From: Oceanobacillus oncorhynchi
Lineage (GTDB): Bacteria > Bacillota > Bacilli > Bacillales > Amphibacillaceae
Length of the DNA stretch: 64,000 bases
Reading direction: 5' to 3'
Assembly: GCF_000821065.1 (NCBI RefSeq)
Contig: NZ_CDGG01000001.1
Coordinates: 1,426,001 to 1,490,000 of the forward strand
Below are positions 20,286-31,606 of the stretch, one piece after another. The notes below the pieces were generated by a model. The model made no database searches, was not told the DNA's origin, and saw only the letters and a list, made by a program, of their open reading frames with translations. The first letter of the stretch is position 1, and each line of letters begins with the position of its first letter. Position numbers and translations under genes: made by a program.

Positions 20286-23200
20286 TTGTTGGATGTAAAT
20301 AATTTTGAGTACATGAAAATAGGGCTTGCTTCACCAGAAAAGATTCGTTCTTGGTCTTACGGTGAAGTGAAAAAACCAGAAACAATTAACTATCGTACGT
20401 TAAAACCAGAAAAAGACGGTTTATTCTGTGAGCGTATCTTTGGCCCGCAGAAGGATTGGGAATGTCACTGTGGTAAATATAAACGCGTTCGTTACAAAGG
20501 TGTTGTCTGTGACCGCTGTGGCGTAGAAGTAACCAAAGCGAAAGTGCGCCGTGAACGTATGGGACATATTGAACTTGCTGCACCGGTATCACACATTTGG
20601 TACTTCAAAGGTATCCCAAGCCGTATGGGATTAGTATTGGATATGTCTCCCCGTGCATTAGAGGAAGTTATCTATTTTGCTGCATATATCGTAACAGATC
20701 CGGGAAGCACGCCGCTTGAGAAAAAGCAATTGCTTTCTGAAAAAGAGTTTCGCTCTTATTATGATAAATATGGCAATAACTTTAAAGCTCAAATGGGAGC
20801 AGAAGCTATCCGCAAATTATTGCAAGACCTTGATTTAGAAAAAGAAGTGGATGCACTGCGTGAAGAGTTGAAATCAGCTCATGGTCAGCGTCGTACTCGT
20901 GCAATCAAACGCTTGGAAGTAATGGAAGCATTCCGTAATTCTGGAAACGAAGCAAGCTGGATGATTTTAGATGTTCTTCCGGTTATCCCTCCAGAAATTC
21001 GTCCAATGGTTCAATTAGACGGCGGACGTTTCGCTACTTCAGATTTAAATGACCTTTACCGTCGTGTTATCAACCGTAACAACCGTTTAAAACGTCTGCT
21101 CGATTTAGGTGCTCCAAGCATTATCGTTCAGAACGAAAAACGGATGCTTCAGGAAGCTGTCGATGCTTTGATCGATAATGGCCGTCGCGGCCGTCCAGTA
21201 ACAGGACCAGGTAACCGTCCGTTAAAATCTCTTTCTCATATGCTGAAAGGGAAGCAGGGGCGTTTCCGTCAAAACCTGTTAGGTAAACGTGTTGACTATT
21301 CCGGACGTTCCGTTATCGTTGTTGGACCGCATTTGAAAATGTACCAGTGTGGTCTGCCAAGAGAGATGGCGTTAGAGCTATTCAAACCATTCATTATGAA
21401 AGAACTCGTATCCAGAGGCCTTGCTCACAACATTAAATCAGCGAAGCGAAAAATTGAAAGAGTGCACCCTGATGTATGGGATGTTCTGGAGGATGTTATT
21501 AAAGAACACCCGGTACTGCTTAACCGTGCACCAACGCTTCACAGATTAGGTATTCAGGCATTCGAACCTACATTGGTCGATGGCCGTGCCATCCGTTTGC
21601 ATCCGCTTGTATGTACCGCATATAACGCTGACTTTGACGGAGACCAAATGGCTGTACACGTTCCGCTTGGAGCAGAAGCACAGGCAGAAGCAAGAATCTT
21701 AATGCTGGCAGCACAAAACATTCTTAACCCGAAAGACGGGAAACCAGTTGTTACACCATCACAGGATATGGTACTTGGAAACTACTACCTTACCTTAGAG
21801 CGTGAAGGTGCTGTTGGAGAAGGTTCCTACTTCAAAGATACGAACGAAGCATTAATTGCTTATCAAACTGGGTATGCTCATCTGCATACACGTATTGCAG
21901 TGCAAGCATCCAGCTTAAATAATAAAACATTTACAGAGAAACAAAATAGCCAGCTATTGTTAACTACAGTTGGTAAGCTGATCTTTAATGAAATTCTTCC
22001 GGATTCTTTCCCTTACATGAACGAACCTACAAAAGGGAATTTAGAAGAAAAAACACCAGAAAATTATTTTATTGATCCTGGTACAGACATTAAAGAGGAA
22101 ATTAAAAACCGTGAAGAGGTTAAGCCATTTAAGAAAGGCTTCTTAGGTGATATTATTGCGGAGGTATTCAAACGATTCAAAATCACAGAAACCTCTAAAA
22201 TGCTTGACCGTATGAAAGATTTAGGCTTCAGCTACTCTACCAAAGCCGGTATGACAGTTGGTATCTCAGATATCGTTGTACTTGCTGAAAAACAGGGTAT
22301 CTTAGATGAAGCACAATCGAAAGTAGATAAAGTGTTAAAACAATTCCGTCGTGGTCTGATTACAGAAGAAGAGCGGTATGACCGTGTCATTGCCATCTGG
22401 TCAGAAGCGAAAGATGTTATTCAGGATCGCTTGATGGGCTCATTGAGCAACCGAAATCCGATTTATATGATGAGTGATTCCGGTGCCCGTGGTAATGCAT
22501 CAAACTTCACCCAGCTTGCTGGTATGCGTGGATTGATGGCCGACCCATCTGGTAAAATCATTGAGATCCCAATCAAATCAAGTTTCCGTGAAGGACTAAC
22601 AGTAATGGAATACTTTATTTCCACACACGGGGCTCGTAAAGGTCTTGCCGATACAGCACTGAAAACAGCCGATTCAGGTTACTTGACCCGCCGCCTTGTA
22701 GATGTGGCACAGGATGTTATTATTCGTGAGGAAGATTGCGGAACGGATCGCGGCTTGAAAGTTGCTGCACTCGTAGACGGCTCAGAAGTGATTGAACCGC
22801 TTCTAGATCGTTTGATTGGCAGAACAGCATTCGAAAATGTGGCACATCCGGAAACAGGAGAAGTCATTGTCGAGAAAAATGAACTTATTCACGAAGACCA
22901 GGCAAAAGCTATTGTGGAAGCCGGTATCGAGGAAGTCATTATTCGTACTGCCTTCACTTGTAACACAAAACATGGCGTATGTCAGAAATGTTATGGCCGT
23001 AACTTAGCTACAGGCTCCGATGTAGAGGTTGGCGAAGCGGTTGGAATTATCGCAGCTCAATCTATCGGTGAGCCTGGTACACAGCTGACAATGCGTACCT
23101 TCCATACAGGCGGGGTTGCCGGAGACGATATTACGCAAGGTTTACCGCGTATCCAAGAGCTGTTTGAAGCCCGTAATCCAAAAGGGCAGGCAGTCATTAC

Positions 23201-23900
23201 AGAAGTTGCCGGTACCGTTCTGGAAATGAAGGAAGTGAAGGATAAACAAGAAATTGTTATCCAAGGGAATGTAGAACAGCGCAGCTATGCCGTTCCTTAC
23301 AACGCCCGTATGAAAGTTCAAGAAGGAGATCAAGTGGAAGCCGGGCAAGAGCTTACAGAAGGTTCCGTTGATCCAAAAGAACTTCTTCGAGTGAAAGGTG
23401 TAGAAGGTGTTCAAGACTACTTGCTGAAAGAAGTACAGCGTGTATATCGTATGCAAGGGGTAGAAATTGGAGACAAACACGTTGAGGTAATGGTTCGCCA
23501 GATGCTTCGTAAAATCCGTGTTGTATCTTCTGGAGATACAGAAGTATTGCCAGGTTCCCTGCTTGAACTGCACCAATTCCGAGATGCAAATCATAAGGTA
23601 TTTAAAGAAGGTACAGAGCCTGCAACAGGCCGCCCGGTATTACTTGGTATTACCAAAGCATCGCTTGAAACAGATTCCTTCTTATCAGCTGCATCCTTCC
23701 AAGAAACGACTCGTGTCTTGACAGATGCTGCGATTAAAGGAAAACGCGATGAACTTCTCGGCTTAAAAGAGAATGTTATCATTGGTAAACTTGTTCCAGC
23801 TGGTACAGGGATGCCTCAATACCGTACGTTAGAAGCAGAGCTTGATGCGCCGGAATCAGATGAAGAAGTCGCAGACGAAGAAAGCACACAAAGAGTATAA
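20286..23900 (+). CDS. rpoC: DNA-directed RNA polymerase subunit beta'
   Basis: The 1204-residue catalytic subunit starts at TTG 20286 behind AAGGGAGGA and matches B. subtilis RpoC from the first residue. N-terminal zinc ligands are C60, C62, C75 and C78; the absolutely conserved NADFDGDQ is at 447-454, with the magnesium-binding aspartates at 449, 451 and 453. The second zinc site ([11 protein letters not shown]) and bridge/trigger regions are intact. A further dyad (20190-20201 with 20235-20246) lies in its leader. In B. subtilis the L7Ae-like rplGB follows; it is absent here. Confidence 0.98.
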   Translation: MLDVNNFEYMKIGLASPEKIRSWSYGEVKKPETINYRTLKPEKDGLFCERIFGPQKDWECHCGKYKRVRYKGVVCDRCGVEVTKAKVRRERMGHIELAAPVSHIWYFKGIPSRMGLVLDMSPRALEEVIYFAAYIVTDPGSTPLEKKQLLSEKEFRSYYDKYGNNFKAQMGAEAIRKLLQDLDLEKEVDALREELKSAHGQRRTRAIKRLEVMEAFRNSGNEASWMILDVLPVIPPEIRPMVQLDGGRFATSDLNDLYRRVINRNNRLKRLLDLGAPSIIVQNEKRMLQEAVDALIDNGRRGRPVTGPGNRPLKSLSHMLKGKQGRFRQNLLGKRVDYSGRSVIVVGPHLKMYQCGLPREMALELFKPFIMKELVSRGLAHNIKSAKRKIERVHPDVWDVLEDVIKEHPVLLNRAPTLHRLGIQAFEPTLVDGRAIRLHPLVCTAYNADFDGDQMAVHVPLGAEAQAEARILMLAAQNILNPKDGKPVVTPSQDMVLGNYYLTLEREGAVGEGSYFKDTNEALIAYQTGYAHLHTRIAVQASSLNNKTFTEKQNSQLLLTTVGKLIFNEILPDSFPYMNEPTKGNLEEKTPENYFIDPGTDIKEEIKNREEVKPFKKGFLGDIIAEVFKRFKITETSKMLDRMKDLGFSYSTKAGMTVGISDIVVLAEKQGILDEAQSKVDKVLKQFRRGLITEEERYDRVIAIWSEAKDVIQDRLMGSLSNRNPIYMMSDSGARGNASNFTQLAGMRGLMADPSGKIIEIPIKSSFREGLTVMEYFISTHGARKGLADTALKTADSGYLTRRLVDVAQDVIIREEDCGTDRGLKVAALVDGSEVIEPLLDRLIGRTAFENVAHPETGEVIVEKNELIHEDQAKAIVEAGIEEVIIRTAFTCNTKHGVCQKCYGRNLATGSDVEVGEAVGIIAAQSIGEPGTQLTMRTFHTGGVAGDDITQGLPRIQELFEARNPKGQAVITEVAGTVLEMKEVKDKQEIVIQGNVEQRSYAVPYNARMKVQEGDQVEAGQELTEGSVDPKELLRVKGVEGVQDYLLKEVQRVYRMQGVEIGDKHVEVMVRQMLRKIRVVSSGDTEVLPGSLLELHQFRDANHKVFKEGTEPATGRPVLLGITKASLETDSFLSAASFQETTRVLTDAAIKGKRDELLGLKENVIIGKLVPAGTGMPQYRTLEAELDAPESDEEVADEESTQRV

Positions 23901-23907
23901 TATGTAA

Positions 23908-23932
23908 TCAGGAGGGAGCCTCTCCCTCCTGA
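23908..23932 (+). terminator. Strong dyad after rpoC
   Basis: TCAGGAGGGAG, loop CCT and CTCCCTCCTGA form a perfect 11-bp stem 7 bp after the rpoC stop. There is no T-run, so it may be a Rho-independent pause or 3'-end-protecting hairpin. One arm contains a Shine-Dalgarno-like AGGAGGG. Confidence 0.55.
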
Positions 23933-23986
23933 TAATAAATAAGTGCGCTATTTTTGAAAGCAGTCTAAAAAAATACCATGAATATA

Positions 23987-24015
23987 TTGACAAACAATAT
24001 TGAGGGTGGTACTAT
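23987..24015 (+). promoter_or_regulatory. Sigma-A promoter of the str operon
   Basis: TTGACA at 23987-23992 and TACTAT at 24010-24015 with a 17-bp spacer. It is the only good promoter in the 349-bp rpoC-rpsL gap and should drive rpsL-rpsG-fusA-tuf. Confidence 0.82.
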
Positions 24016-24249
24016 ATTCAAGGTGCTTCTGATTATGCTTGCAAAAGTAATTATCAGAGCAGAGCCTAATCGGAACTTCGGTTTATGCTAAATAATAATA
24101 ACAAAAAGCAATCTGAGTATAAGGTAAATCATTTTTCGCATTGATTTGTGAGAGATTTTTTTATCACTAAAAATGAACCACCTGGATGTGTGGTATTACA
24201 AAAGGTTGTTGTTTGATTACTAAATTGAAATTGAGAGGAGGAAAATGCA
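24016..24249 (+). other. rpsL leader region
   Basis: About 230 nt between the promoter and rpsL hold no reading frame. A stem with TCTGAT (24028-24033) and ATCAGA (24053-24058) is the clearest structure. The region stands where the L7Ae-like gene is found in B. subtilis. It may be an autoregulatory leader. Confidence 0.4.
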
Positions 24250-24669
24250 ATGCCAACAATTAATCAGTTAGTGCGTAAAGGCCGTGTGTCAAAGTCAAAG
24301 AAATCTGACTCACCAGCACTTAATAAAGGTTATAACAGCTTTAAAAAGAAAATGACTGATGAGAACGCTCCGCAAAAGCGTGGTGTATGTACTCGTGTAG
24401 GTACACTGACTCCTAAGAAACCAAACTCTGCACTTCGTAAATATGCGCGTGTACGTTTGTCTAACAACATGGAGGTAACTGCATACATTCCTGGAATTGG
24501 TCACAATCTGCAGGAGCATAGTGTTGTTCTTATCCGCGGCGGTCGTGTAAAAGACTTACCTGGGGTACGTTATCACATCGTACGTGGTGCACTTGATACT
24601 GCTGGAGTAGAAGGCCGTATGCAAGGTCGTTCAAAATACGGAACGAAAAAACCGAAACAGAAAAAATAA
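24250..24669 (+). CDS. rpsL: 30S ribosomal protein S12
   Basis: S12 sits at the decoding centre and sets accuracy. The 139-residue protein has the streptomycin-target stretches [15 protein letters not shown] and [17 protein letters not shown] in the wild-type form. It starts [12 protein letters not shown] at ATG 24250 behind GAGAGGAGG and ends in a basic KPKQKK tail. Confidence 0.98.
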   Translation: MPTINQLVRKGRVSKSKKSDSPALNKGYNSFKKKMTDENAPQKRGVCTRVGTLTPKKPNSALRKYARVRLSNNMEVTAYIPGIGHNLQEHSVVLIRGGRVKDLPGVRYHIVRGALDTAGVEGRMQGRSKYGTKKPKQKK

Positions 24670-24705
24670 ATAAAATTACTCATATGAAGGAAAGGAGGAT
24701 GTACA

Positions 24706-25176
24706 ATGCCTCGTAAAGGTCCAGTACCAAAGCGTGATGTATTACCAGATCCGCTTTATAACTCAAAATTAGTTACACGTCTCATTAATCAAATTATGAT
24801 TGATGGTAAGCGTGGTAAAGCACAAAAAATCCTTTATAATGCGTTTGAATTAGTTGCTGAAAGAAGCGGCCAAAACGCAATGGAAGTTTTTGAGCAGGCA
24901 ATGAAAAATGTTATGCCAGTACTTGAAGTACGTGCCCGCCGTGTTGGTGGTTCAAACTATCAAGTGCCAGTGGAGGTTCGTCCAGAACGTCGTCAAGCGT
25001 TAGGATTACGTTATATTGTTAACTACTCCCGTCTGCGCGGAGAAAAAACAATGGAAGAACGTCTTGCTAATGAAATTCTTGATGCTTCTAATAACACAGG
25101 AGCTGCTGTTAAGAGAAGAGAAGATATGCATAAAATGGCAGAAGCGAACAAAGCATTCGCTCACTACCGTTGGTAA
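24706..25176 (+). CDS. rpsG: 30S ribosomal protein S7
   Basis: S7 nucleates assembly of the 30S head and contacts the E site. It is the standard 156-residue length, from [16 protein letters not shown] to the AFAHYRW end, with the conserved [16 protein letters not shown] loop. It lies 36 bp after rpsL behind AAAGGAGG. Confidence 0.98.
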   Translation: MPRKGPVPKRDVLPDPLYNSKLVTRLINQIMIDGKRGKAQKILYNAFELVAERSGQNAMEVFEQAMKNVMPVLEVRARRVGGSNYQVPVEVRPERRQALGLRYIVNYSRLRGEKTMEERLANEILDASNNTGAAVKRREDMHKMAEANKAFAHYRW

Positions 25177-25218
25177 TATAAATCTAACAAAAGCTTTTTA
25201 TAGGAAGGAGAAGAATAC

Positions 25219-27297
25219 ATGGCTAGAGAGTTCTCCTTGGAAAAGACACGTAATATCGGTATTATGGCGCACATTGATGCGGGAAAGACAACAACTACTG
25301 AGCGTATTCTTTTCTATACAGGACGTATTCATAAAATTGGTGAAACCCACGAGGGTGCTTCACAAATGGACTGGATGGAACAAGAGCAGGAGCGTGGAAT
25401 CACGATTACTTCCGCTGCAACAACTGCTGCTTGGAATGACCATCGTATAAACATTATCGATACACCTGGACACGTGGACTTCACTGTTGAAGTTGAGCGT
25501 TCCCTTCGTGTACTTGATGGTGCGGTAACTGTACTTGATGCACAATCAGGTGTAGAGCCACAAACGGAGACAGTATGGCGTCAAGCGACAACATACGGTG
25601 TTCCTCGTATTGTGTTTATTAACAAAATGGATAAAACAGGCGCTGATTTCTTGTATTCAACAAATACATTAAAAGAACGCCTTGGTGCAAACGCACATCC
25701 AATTCAAATGCCAATTGGTGCTGAAGATGAATTTAACGGAATTATCGACTTGATTAAGATGGAAGCTCACATCTATTTAGATGATTTAGGGCAAAAATCG
25801 GAAACAACTGAAATTCCTGATGAATTAAAAGACCAAGCGGAAGAGTTACGTGCTAACCTGATTGAAGGCGTAGCCGAAACGGATGAAGAGCTTATGATGA
25901 AGTATCTTGAAGGAGAAGAAATCTCTGAAGAGGAGCTTGTAAACGCAATTCGTCAAGCTACTTTGAATGTTGATTTCTATCCGGTACTTTGCGGTTCTGC
26001 ATTTAAAAACAAAGGTGTTCAGTTAATGCTGGATGCGGTTATCGATTATCTCCCTGCTCCAACAGACGTACCTCCAATCGAAGGTATTGTTCCTGGAACA
26101 GAAGAAAAAGTAACTCGTCCATCATCTGATGAAGGTCCATTCTCTGCATTGGCATTTAAAGTAATGACTGACCCTTATGTTGGTAGATTAACATTCTTCC
26201 GTGTGTACTCCGGTACACTTAAATCAGGTTCTTATGTGAAGAACTCTGTAAAAGATAAGCGTGAGCGTATTGGACGTATCCTGCAAATGCACGCAAACTC
26301 CCGTGAAGAGATTTCGGTTGCATATGCTGGCGAAATCGCTGCTGCGGTAGGCTTGAAGGATACTTCAACAGGTGATACACTATGCGATGAAAAGGATCTT
26401 GTTATTCTTGAGTCCATGGAATTCCCTGAGCCGGTTATCTCGGTTGCGATTGAACCAGAAACAAAAGCAGACCAAGATAAAATGGCGATTGCTCTTGCTA
26501 AACTTGCAGAAGAGGATCCAACCTTCCGTACAGAAACAAACGTAGAAACTGGACAAACAATTATCTCTGGTATGGGTGAGCTTCACTTAGATATCATCGT
26601 TGATCGTTTAAAACGTGAATTTAAAGTTGGTGCACAAGTTGGTGCTCCACAAGTTTCTTACAGAGAAACTTTCCGTGCTGCTGCTGAAGTAGAAGGTAAA
26701 TTCGTACGTCAGTCTGGTGGACGTGGACAGTTCGGTCACGTTTGGGTTAAATTTGAGCCAAACGAAGAAGGCGCTGGATTCGAATTTGTTAACAATATCG
26801 TTGGTGGTGTTGTTCCTCGTGAATACATTCCGGCTGTTCAACAAGGTATCGAAGAATCCATGGAAAATGGTGTCCTTGCCGGATATCCATTAATCGACGT
26901 AAAAGCTACATTATATGATGGAAGCTATCATGATGTCGATTCCAACGAAATGGCGTTTAAAGTAGCTGCTTCTATGGCACTTAAAGCTGCTAAAAACAAA
27001 TGTAACCCAGTTCTGCTTGAACCAATGATGAGAGTAGAAATTGTTGTTCCAGAAGAATACATGGGAGACATCATGGGTGATGTAACATCTCGTCGTGGAC
27101 GTGTAGAAGGTATGGAAGCACGCGGAACTGCTCAAGTAGTTAAAGCGTTCGTACCGCTTGCTGAAATGTTTGGTTATGCAACTGCATTACGTTCAAACAC
27201 ACAAGGTCGTGGAGTGTACACGATGCACTTTGACCACTATGAAGAAACACCTAAAAGCATTACAGAAGAAATTATCAAGAAAAATGCAGGTCAATAA
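25219..27297 (+). CDS. fusA: Translation elongation factor G
   Basis: EF-G is the translocation GTPase. The 692-residue protein has G1 [10 protein letters not shown], the switch region with [10 protein letters not shown]3 DTPGHVDF and G4 NKMDKTGAD, then domains II-V including [12 protein letters not shown]. It lies 42 bp after rpsG. Confidence 0.98.
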   Translation: MAREFSLEKTRNIGIMAHIDAGKTTTTERILFYTGRIHKIGETHEGASQMDWMEQEQERGITITSAATTAAWNDHRINIIDTPGHVDFTVEVERSLRVLDGAVTVLDAQSGVEPQTETVWRQATTYGVPRIVFINKMDKTGADFLYSTNTLKERLGANAHPIQMPIGAEDEFNGIIDLIKMEAHIYLDDLGQKSETTEIPDELKDQAEELRANLIEGVAETDEELMMKYLEGEEISEEELVNAIRQATLNVDFYPVLCGSAFKNKGVQLMLDAVIDYLPAPTDVPPIEGIVPGTEEKVTRPSSDEGPFSALAFKVMTDPYVGRLTFFRVYSGTLKSGSYVKNSVKDKRERIGRILQMHANSREEISVAYAGEIAAAVGLKDTSTGDTLCDEKDLVILESMEFPEPVISVAIEPETKADQDKMAIALAKLAEEDPTFRTETNVETGQTIISGMGELHLDIIVDRLKREFKVGAQVGAPQVSYRETFRAAAEVEGKFVRQSGGRGQFGHVWVKFEPNEEGAGFEFVNNIVGGVVPREYIPAVQQGIEESMENGVLAGYPLIDVKATLYDGSYHDVDSNEMAFKVAASMALKAAKNKCNPVLLEPMMRVEIVVPEEYMGDIMGDVTSRRGRVEGMEARGTAQVVKAFVPLAEMFGYATALRSNTQGRGVYTMHFDHYEETPKSITEEIIKKNAGQ

Positions 27298-27404
27298 TTG
27301 ATTTTTTCTTCAATCTGACGTATAACATTTAATAAAGGCTGGGAAATTTTTAACGATTTCCTGGCATATAAAAAATTGCTATATATTTAAAGGAGGAACT
27401 ATAA

Positions 27405-28595
<1,191 letters not shown>

Positions 28596-28650
28596 TAAAT
28601 GCTTTTCATATAGGAAGGCAGCGTGACGACGTTGTCTTTCTATTCCTAAT

Positions 28651-28700
28651 AAAAAAGAACCTTCGATAAATTATCAGCTGATTATCGAAGGTTCTTTTTT
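28651..28700. terminator. Bidirectional terminator between tuf and glpX
   Basis: AAAAAAGAACCTTCGATAA pairs with TTATCGAAGGTTCTTTTTT. The A-rich and T-rich flanks make it effective on both strands, separating the + strand str operon from the convergent glpX. Confidence 0.93.
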
Positions 28701-28703
28701 ATA

Positions 28704-29651
28704 TTATACAGTAACTTTAGGGTGTTCCGTTGCAATATGGCGAAAGCATTTATCTAATCCATTTAAAACGATAGAATGTGTTATAAAGACATCTTGATTA
28801 TTTTCAATTCCTTGTGAGAGCATATTACTGGTTATACTTGTAGCTATAAAAGCGCATTCATCTGTGTTGACCAGTCCATGGTGAGAAAGTGCTTCATTTG
28901 GGCGGGCAAGTCCCATAGATACGCAACGATTCCATTGCTCATCTGTATTAGGAAGCAACCTTGCCTGCATTTCTCCGCCTAAGCTTTTTACTCCGACAGC
29001 TGCCAGAACTCCTTCTGGTGCACCGCCGATACCAATAAATAAGTCAGCGTTACCTTGGCGATGTATACATGTTGAAATGGCAGGGATAATATCTCCCTCT
29101 TCAAACAATTCTGTTCGAACACCTAAAGCACGTGCTTCTTCTACCCAGTGATTGTGTCTTTCTCTATCCTGTGTAATTATTTTTAATTCTTCCAGCTTCT
29201 TTCCTTTGGCCTCTGCAATGATACGCAAGTTTTTCTCCAGAGGAAAATCAATATTAATTTTGCCGGCTGCTTCCGGACCAGTTACAATCTTCTCCATATA
29301 CATATCAGGCGCATGAAGCAGTGTACCTTTCTTTGCAATGGCAATGACGGCAATCGCATTATTTTTTCCTTTAGAAGTAGAAGTAGTCCCATCAATTGGA
29401 TCAACAGCCAAGTCAATGCCTTTTCCGTGTCCGGTGCCCACCTTTTCACCGATAAACAGCATAGGCGCTTCATCGATTTCTCCTTCCCCGATAACGATTT
29501 CCCCGTCCATATGGATTTTATTTAGCTGGGTACGCATCGAATCTGTAGCTGCCTGATCAGCTTCTATTTTATTTCCCGTGCCAATCCAAGGATATGTTGC
29601 AAGTGCTGCGGACTCGGTAACATGCAGAAATTCTTGAATGAACTGATTCAT
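28704..29651 (-). CDS. glpX: Class II fructose-1,6-bisphosphatase
   Basis: GlpX dephosphorylates fructose-1,6-bisphosphate in gluconeogenesis. The protein (315 residues from ATG at 29651) shows IGEGEIDEAPMLFIGEKVG and the metal/phosphate motif AVDPIDGTTSTSKGK, as well as the GGAPEGVLAA loop. ATG 29651 is chosen over TTG 29660 because AAAGGAG sits 9 nt before it. It is the only - strand gene before 58 kb. Growth on 3-hydroxybutyrate requires gluconeogenesis, so its position beside the ketone-body genes may be functional, but that is an inference. Confidence 0.93.
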   Translation of the reverse strand: MNQFIQEFLHVTESAALATYPWIGTGNKIEADQAATDSMRTQLNKIHMDGEIVIGEGEIDEAPMLFIGEKVGTGHGKGIDLAVDPIDGTTSTSKGKNNAIAVIAIAKKGTLLHAPDMYMEKIVTGPEAAGKINIDFPLEKNLRIIAEAKGKKLEELKIITQDRERHNHWVEEARALGVRTELFEEGDIIPAISTCIHRQGNADLFIGIGGAPEGVLAAVGVKSLGGEMQARLLPNTDEQWNRCVSMGLARPNEALSHHGLVNTDECAFIATSITSNMLSQGIENNQDVFITHSIVLNGLDKCFRHIATEHPKVTV

Positions 29652-30023
29652 AACTGCCAACTCCTTTAGAATTTTTATTTGTAAAACGAAATAACGATCA
29701 TGAAATACATCATTCAGAAGGCGCTTTTAAAGTGATATAACAAAATGAGTATTAAATTAATAGTAATACAGTTTTCATTTTATATCAATATATTTCATTT
29801 ATTATTGATTATTATTTTTAGTTTTTATTTCGTGATGCTTGTTAAGATAGCGATATGTAATGAAGGAATAAGACTGTGGTGGAACTGCCATACGATATAA
29901 AAAGTTAGATAAAAAACAACTCCTCCAATAGATATGAATTTGTTATGATAAAAGAGCAGTAAATGAAAATACGTGTTAGTAAATTGGATATGCAATCAGG
30001 ATTTTTGTGATGGGAGAGAGAAG
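29652..30023. other. Divergent intergenic region, glpX / sigma-54 activator
   Basis: About 370 bp of very AT-rich sequence. It must hold the promoters of both glpX (-) and the activator (+), but no -35/-10 pair stands out. TTATGATAA at 29942-29950 could be a -10 of the activator. No copies of the TTCCA-N6-TGGAA dyad found upstream of scoA were seen here. Confidence 0.35.
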
Positions 30024-31385
30024 ATGCTTTTTAATAATAAGTACAGAGAAGAGATTATTGAAGCTGTATTTGAAAAAACTAATTTTTGTTTTGTTGTAGT
30101 CAATCGAGAGGGATTGGTTACTTATTTAAATAAAAATTACTGTGATTTCATTGAGGTGACATTAGATGATGTGCTGGGTAAGCATGTCACCGATGTTATT
30201 GAAAATACCAGGATGCATATTGTCGCAGAGACGGGAACAGAAGAAATTGCAGATCTGCAATATATAAAAGGGAACCATATGATTGCAAATCGCATCCCGC
30301 TATTTGCTGAAGGGGAGCTAGTTGGAGCTGTCGGAACCGTGCTATACAAAGACACCGAAGAATGGAAGAAAATGAACTCCCATGTGAAAGCGTTGTTATT
30401 AGAAATTGAAAACTATCAGAAAAAATTACGTAATCCAAAAGGGGCCACCTATTCATTAAATGATATTGTCGGCAGCTCTATCCAGATAAATGACATTAAA
30501 GAAAAGATTAAAAAGGTTTCATCAGGAGATGCCTCGATATTATTAGAGGGAGGCAGCGGCACGGGAAAGGAGCTATTTGCCCATAGTATTCATCATTTAA
30601 GTGAACGCAGTGCTAAGCCATTTATAAAAGTGAACTGTGCAGCCATTCCAGTAGATTTACTGGAGTCCGAATTATTTGGTTATGAAGGCGGCGCATTTAC
30701 CGGAGCTAAAAAAGAAGGAAAAAAGGGTAAATTTCAACTGGCTGATGGCGGGACACTGTTTTTGGATGAGATTGGAGATATGCCATTAACGGCACAGGTT
30801 AAAATTCTTCGTGCGCTGCAAGAAGGAGAGATTGAAGCAGTTGGAACGGAAAAAACACAGAAAATTGATGTCCGAATTATTTCTGCAACAAATCAGTCAA
30901 TTGAAGAGCTGATAAAGGAGAATCGTTTTCGGGAGGATCTTTATTACCGGATTAATGTAATTTCCATTAAAATTCCTCCTTTAAAGGAAAGAGCGGAAGA
31001 TATTCGGGTAACGGCAAAGTTTTTGCTGAGGAAAATCACACAGCGTACAGGCAAACGAGTGGTCAGCTTCAGTGATGCGGTAATGCATTTCTTTATGCAC
31101 TATGATTGGCCGGGGAATGTCCGCGAACTGGAAAATGTGATTGAATCTGCAGTACATCTGACCAATACAGAAATGATTGAATTGGAAGACCTGCCTGATC
31201 ATATGCAGCAAAGCCTCTATATAACGGAAGACGGGATGGGGTTGAAAGAAATTTTGAGCAGAGCAGAAAAACAAGCTTTGCTACATGCTATCCACAAATC
31301 AAATGGAGATAAGATAAAAGCTGCTGATTTACTTGGAATCGGCAAGTCGAGTTTTTATGAGAAAATAAAAAAATATGACTTATAG
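30024..31385 (+). CDS. PAS-domain sigma-54-dependent transcriptional activator
   Basis: An enhancer-binding protein (453 residues) that would remodel RNA polymerase carrying sigma-54 (SigL). It has an N-terminal PAS sensor (about 10-115, FCFVVVNREGLVTYLNKNY), a short coiled linker, then the AAA+ module: Walker A GGSGTGKE (176-183; the family usually has GESGTGKE), GAFTGA sigma-54 contact loop (223-228) and Walker B TLFLDE (244-249). The C-terminal Fis-type helix-turn-helix is KAADLLGIGKSSFYEKIKK. There is no receiver domain, so control is probably by ligand binding to PAS. ATG 30024 follows GGGAGAGAG. Dyads in the following spacer and a -24/-12 promoter identify scoAB as the likely target. 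I recall sigma-54 control of sco clusters in the B. cereus group, but cannot verify it here. Confidence 0.92.
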   Translation: MLFNNKYREEIIEAVFEKTNFCFVVVNREGLVTYLNKNYCDFIEVTLDDVLGKHVTDVIENTRMHIVAETGTEEIADLQYIKGNHMIANRIPLFAEGELVGAVGTVLYKDTEEWKKMNSHVKALLLEIENYQKKLRNPKGATYSLNDIVGSSIQINDIKEKIKKVSSGDASILLEGGSGTGKELFAHSIHHLSERSAKPFIKVNCAAIPVDLLESELFGYEGGAFTGAKKEGKKGKFQLADGGTLFLDEIGDMPLTAQVKILRALQEGEIEAVGTEKTQKIDVRIISATNQSIEELIKENRFREDLYYRINVISIKIPPLKERAEDIRVTAKFLLRKITQRTGKRVVSFSDAVMHFFMHYDWPGNVRELENVIESAVHLTNTEMIELEDLPDHMQQSLYITEDGMGLKEILSRAEKQALLHAIHKSNGDKIKAADLLGIGKSSFYEKIKKYDL

Positions 31386-31403
31386 ATTCCAGAAACGTGG
31401 AAT
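31386..31403. promoter_or_regulatory. Activator-binding dyad 1 (UAS)
   Basis: ATTCCA-GAAACG-TGGAAT, a perfect 6+6 inverted repeat with a 6-bp centre, begins on the base after the activator's stop codon. It shares arms and spacing with dyad 3 and lies about 195 bp before the predicted scoA transcription start, typical for sigma-54 enhancers. Confidence 0.75.
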
Positions 31404-31405
31404 AA

Positions 31406-31423
31406 ATTCCGTGAATCCGGAAA
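31406..31423. promoter_or_regulatory. Activator-binding dyad 2 (UAS)
   Basis: ATTCCG-TGAATC-CGGAAA has the same geometry (TTCCR-N6-YGGAA). Its centre is 20 bp, about two helical turns, from dyad 1, so two dimers could bind side by side on the same face. Confidence 0.7.
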
Positions 31424-31440
31424 ATTTAAAACTCTTTCTG

Positions 31441-31454
31441 TGTAAGTGCTTACA
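31441..31454. promoter_or_regulatory. cre box (CcpA site) upstream of scoA
   Basis: TGTAAGTGCTTACA differs by one central base from the ideal palindromic cre TGTAAGCGCTTACA. It lies between the UAS pair and the promoter, so CcpA with HPr-Ser-P could block enhancer looping when preferred sugars are present. Confidence 0.75.
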
Positions 31455-31472
31455 AATACATAAATGTTAGCG

Positions 31473-31510
31473 GAAGGCCTGTATTCCATAAATCTGGAAT
31501 ACGGGCCTTC
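31473..31510 (+). terminator. Hairpin after the activator gene, containing dyad 3
   Basis: A 16-bp stem with one G-U pair (31473-31488 with 31495-31510) and a 6-nt loop TAAATC, followed by TGTTTAT. The T-run is weak. The upper stem, 31483-31500, is ATTCCA-TAAATC-TGGAAT, the same dyad as at 31386. The element may therefore serve both as the activator's terminator in RNA and as a third enhancer site in DNA. Confidence 0.65.
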
Positions 31511-31562
31511 TGTTTATCGGCTTACTTTGTTGTCTATCCTTTATTCTTCAGTTTAATCATTT

Positions 31563-31580
31563 TTGGCATGTTTTTTGCTA
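31563..31580 (+). promoter_or_regulatory. Sigma-54 (-24/-12) promoter of scoAB
   Basis: TTGGCATGTTTTTTGCTA matches the TTGGCAY-N5-TTGCW consensus. The invariant GG (31565-31566) and GC (31577-31578) are exactly 10 bp apart. The predicted start near 31590 leaves a short leader before ATG 31607. Confidence 0.88.
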
Positions 31581-31606
31581 CTGTACTGTGGAGGGGGGAG
31601 ATGCAA

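Noticed and set aside
23142..23594. 150-codon frame antisense to rpoC
   Set aside because: A shadow of the rpoC frame with cysteine/histidine/leucine-rich composition and no ribosome binding site.
31568..31606. Longer scoA start at ATG 31568
   Set aside because: It would begin within the -12 element of the sigma-54 promoter, upstream of the transcription start, without a Shine-Dalgarno.
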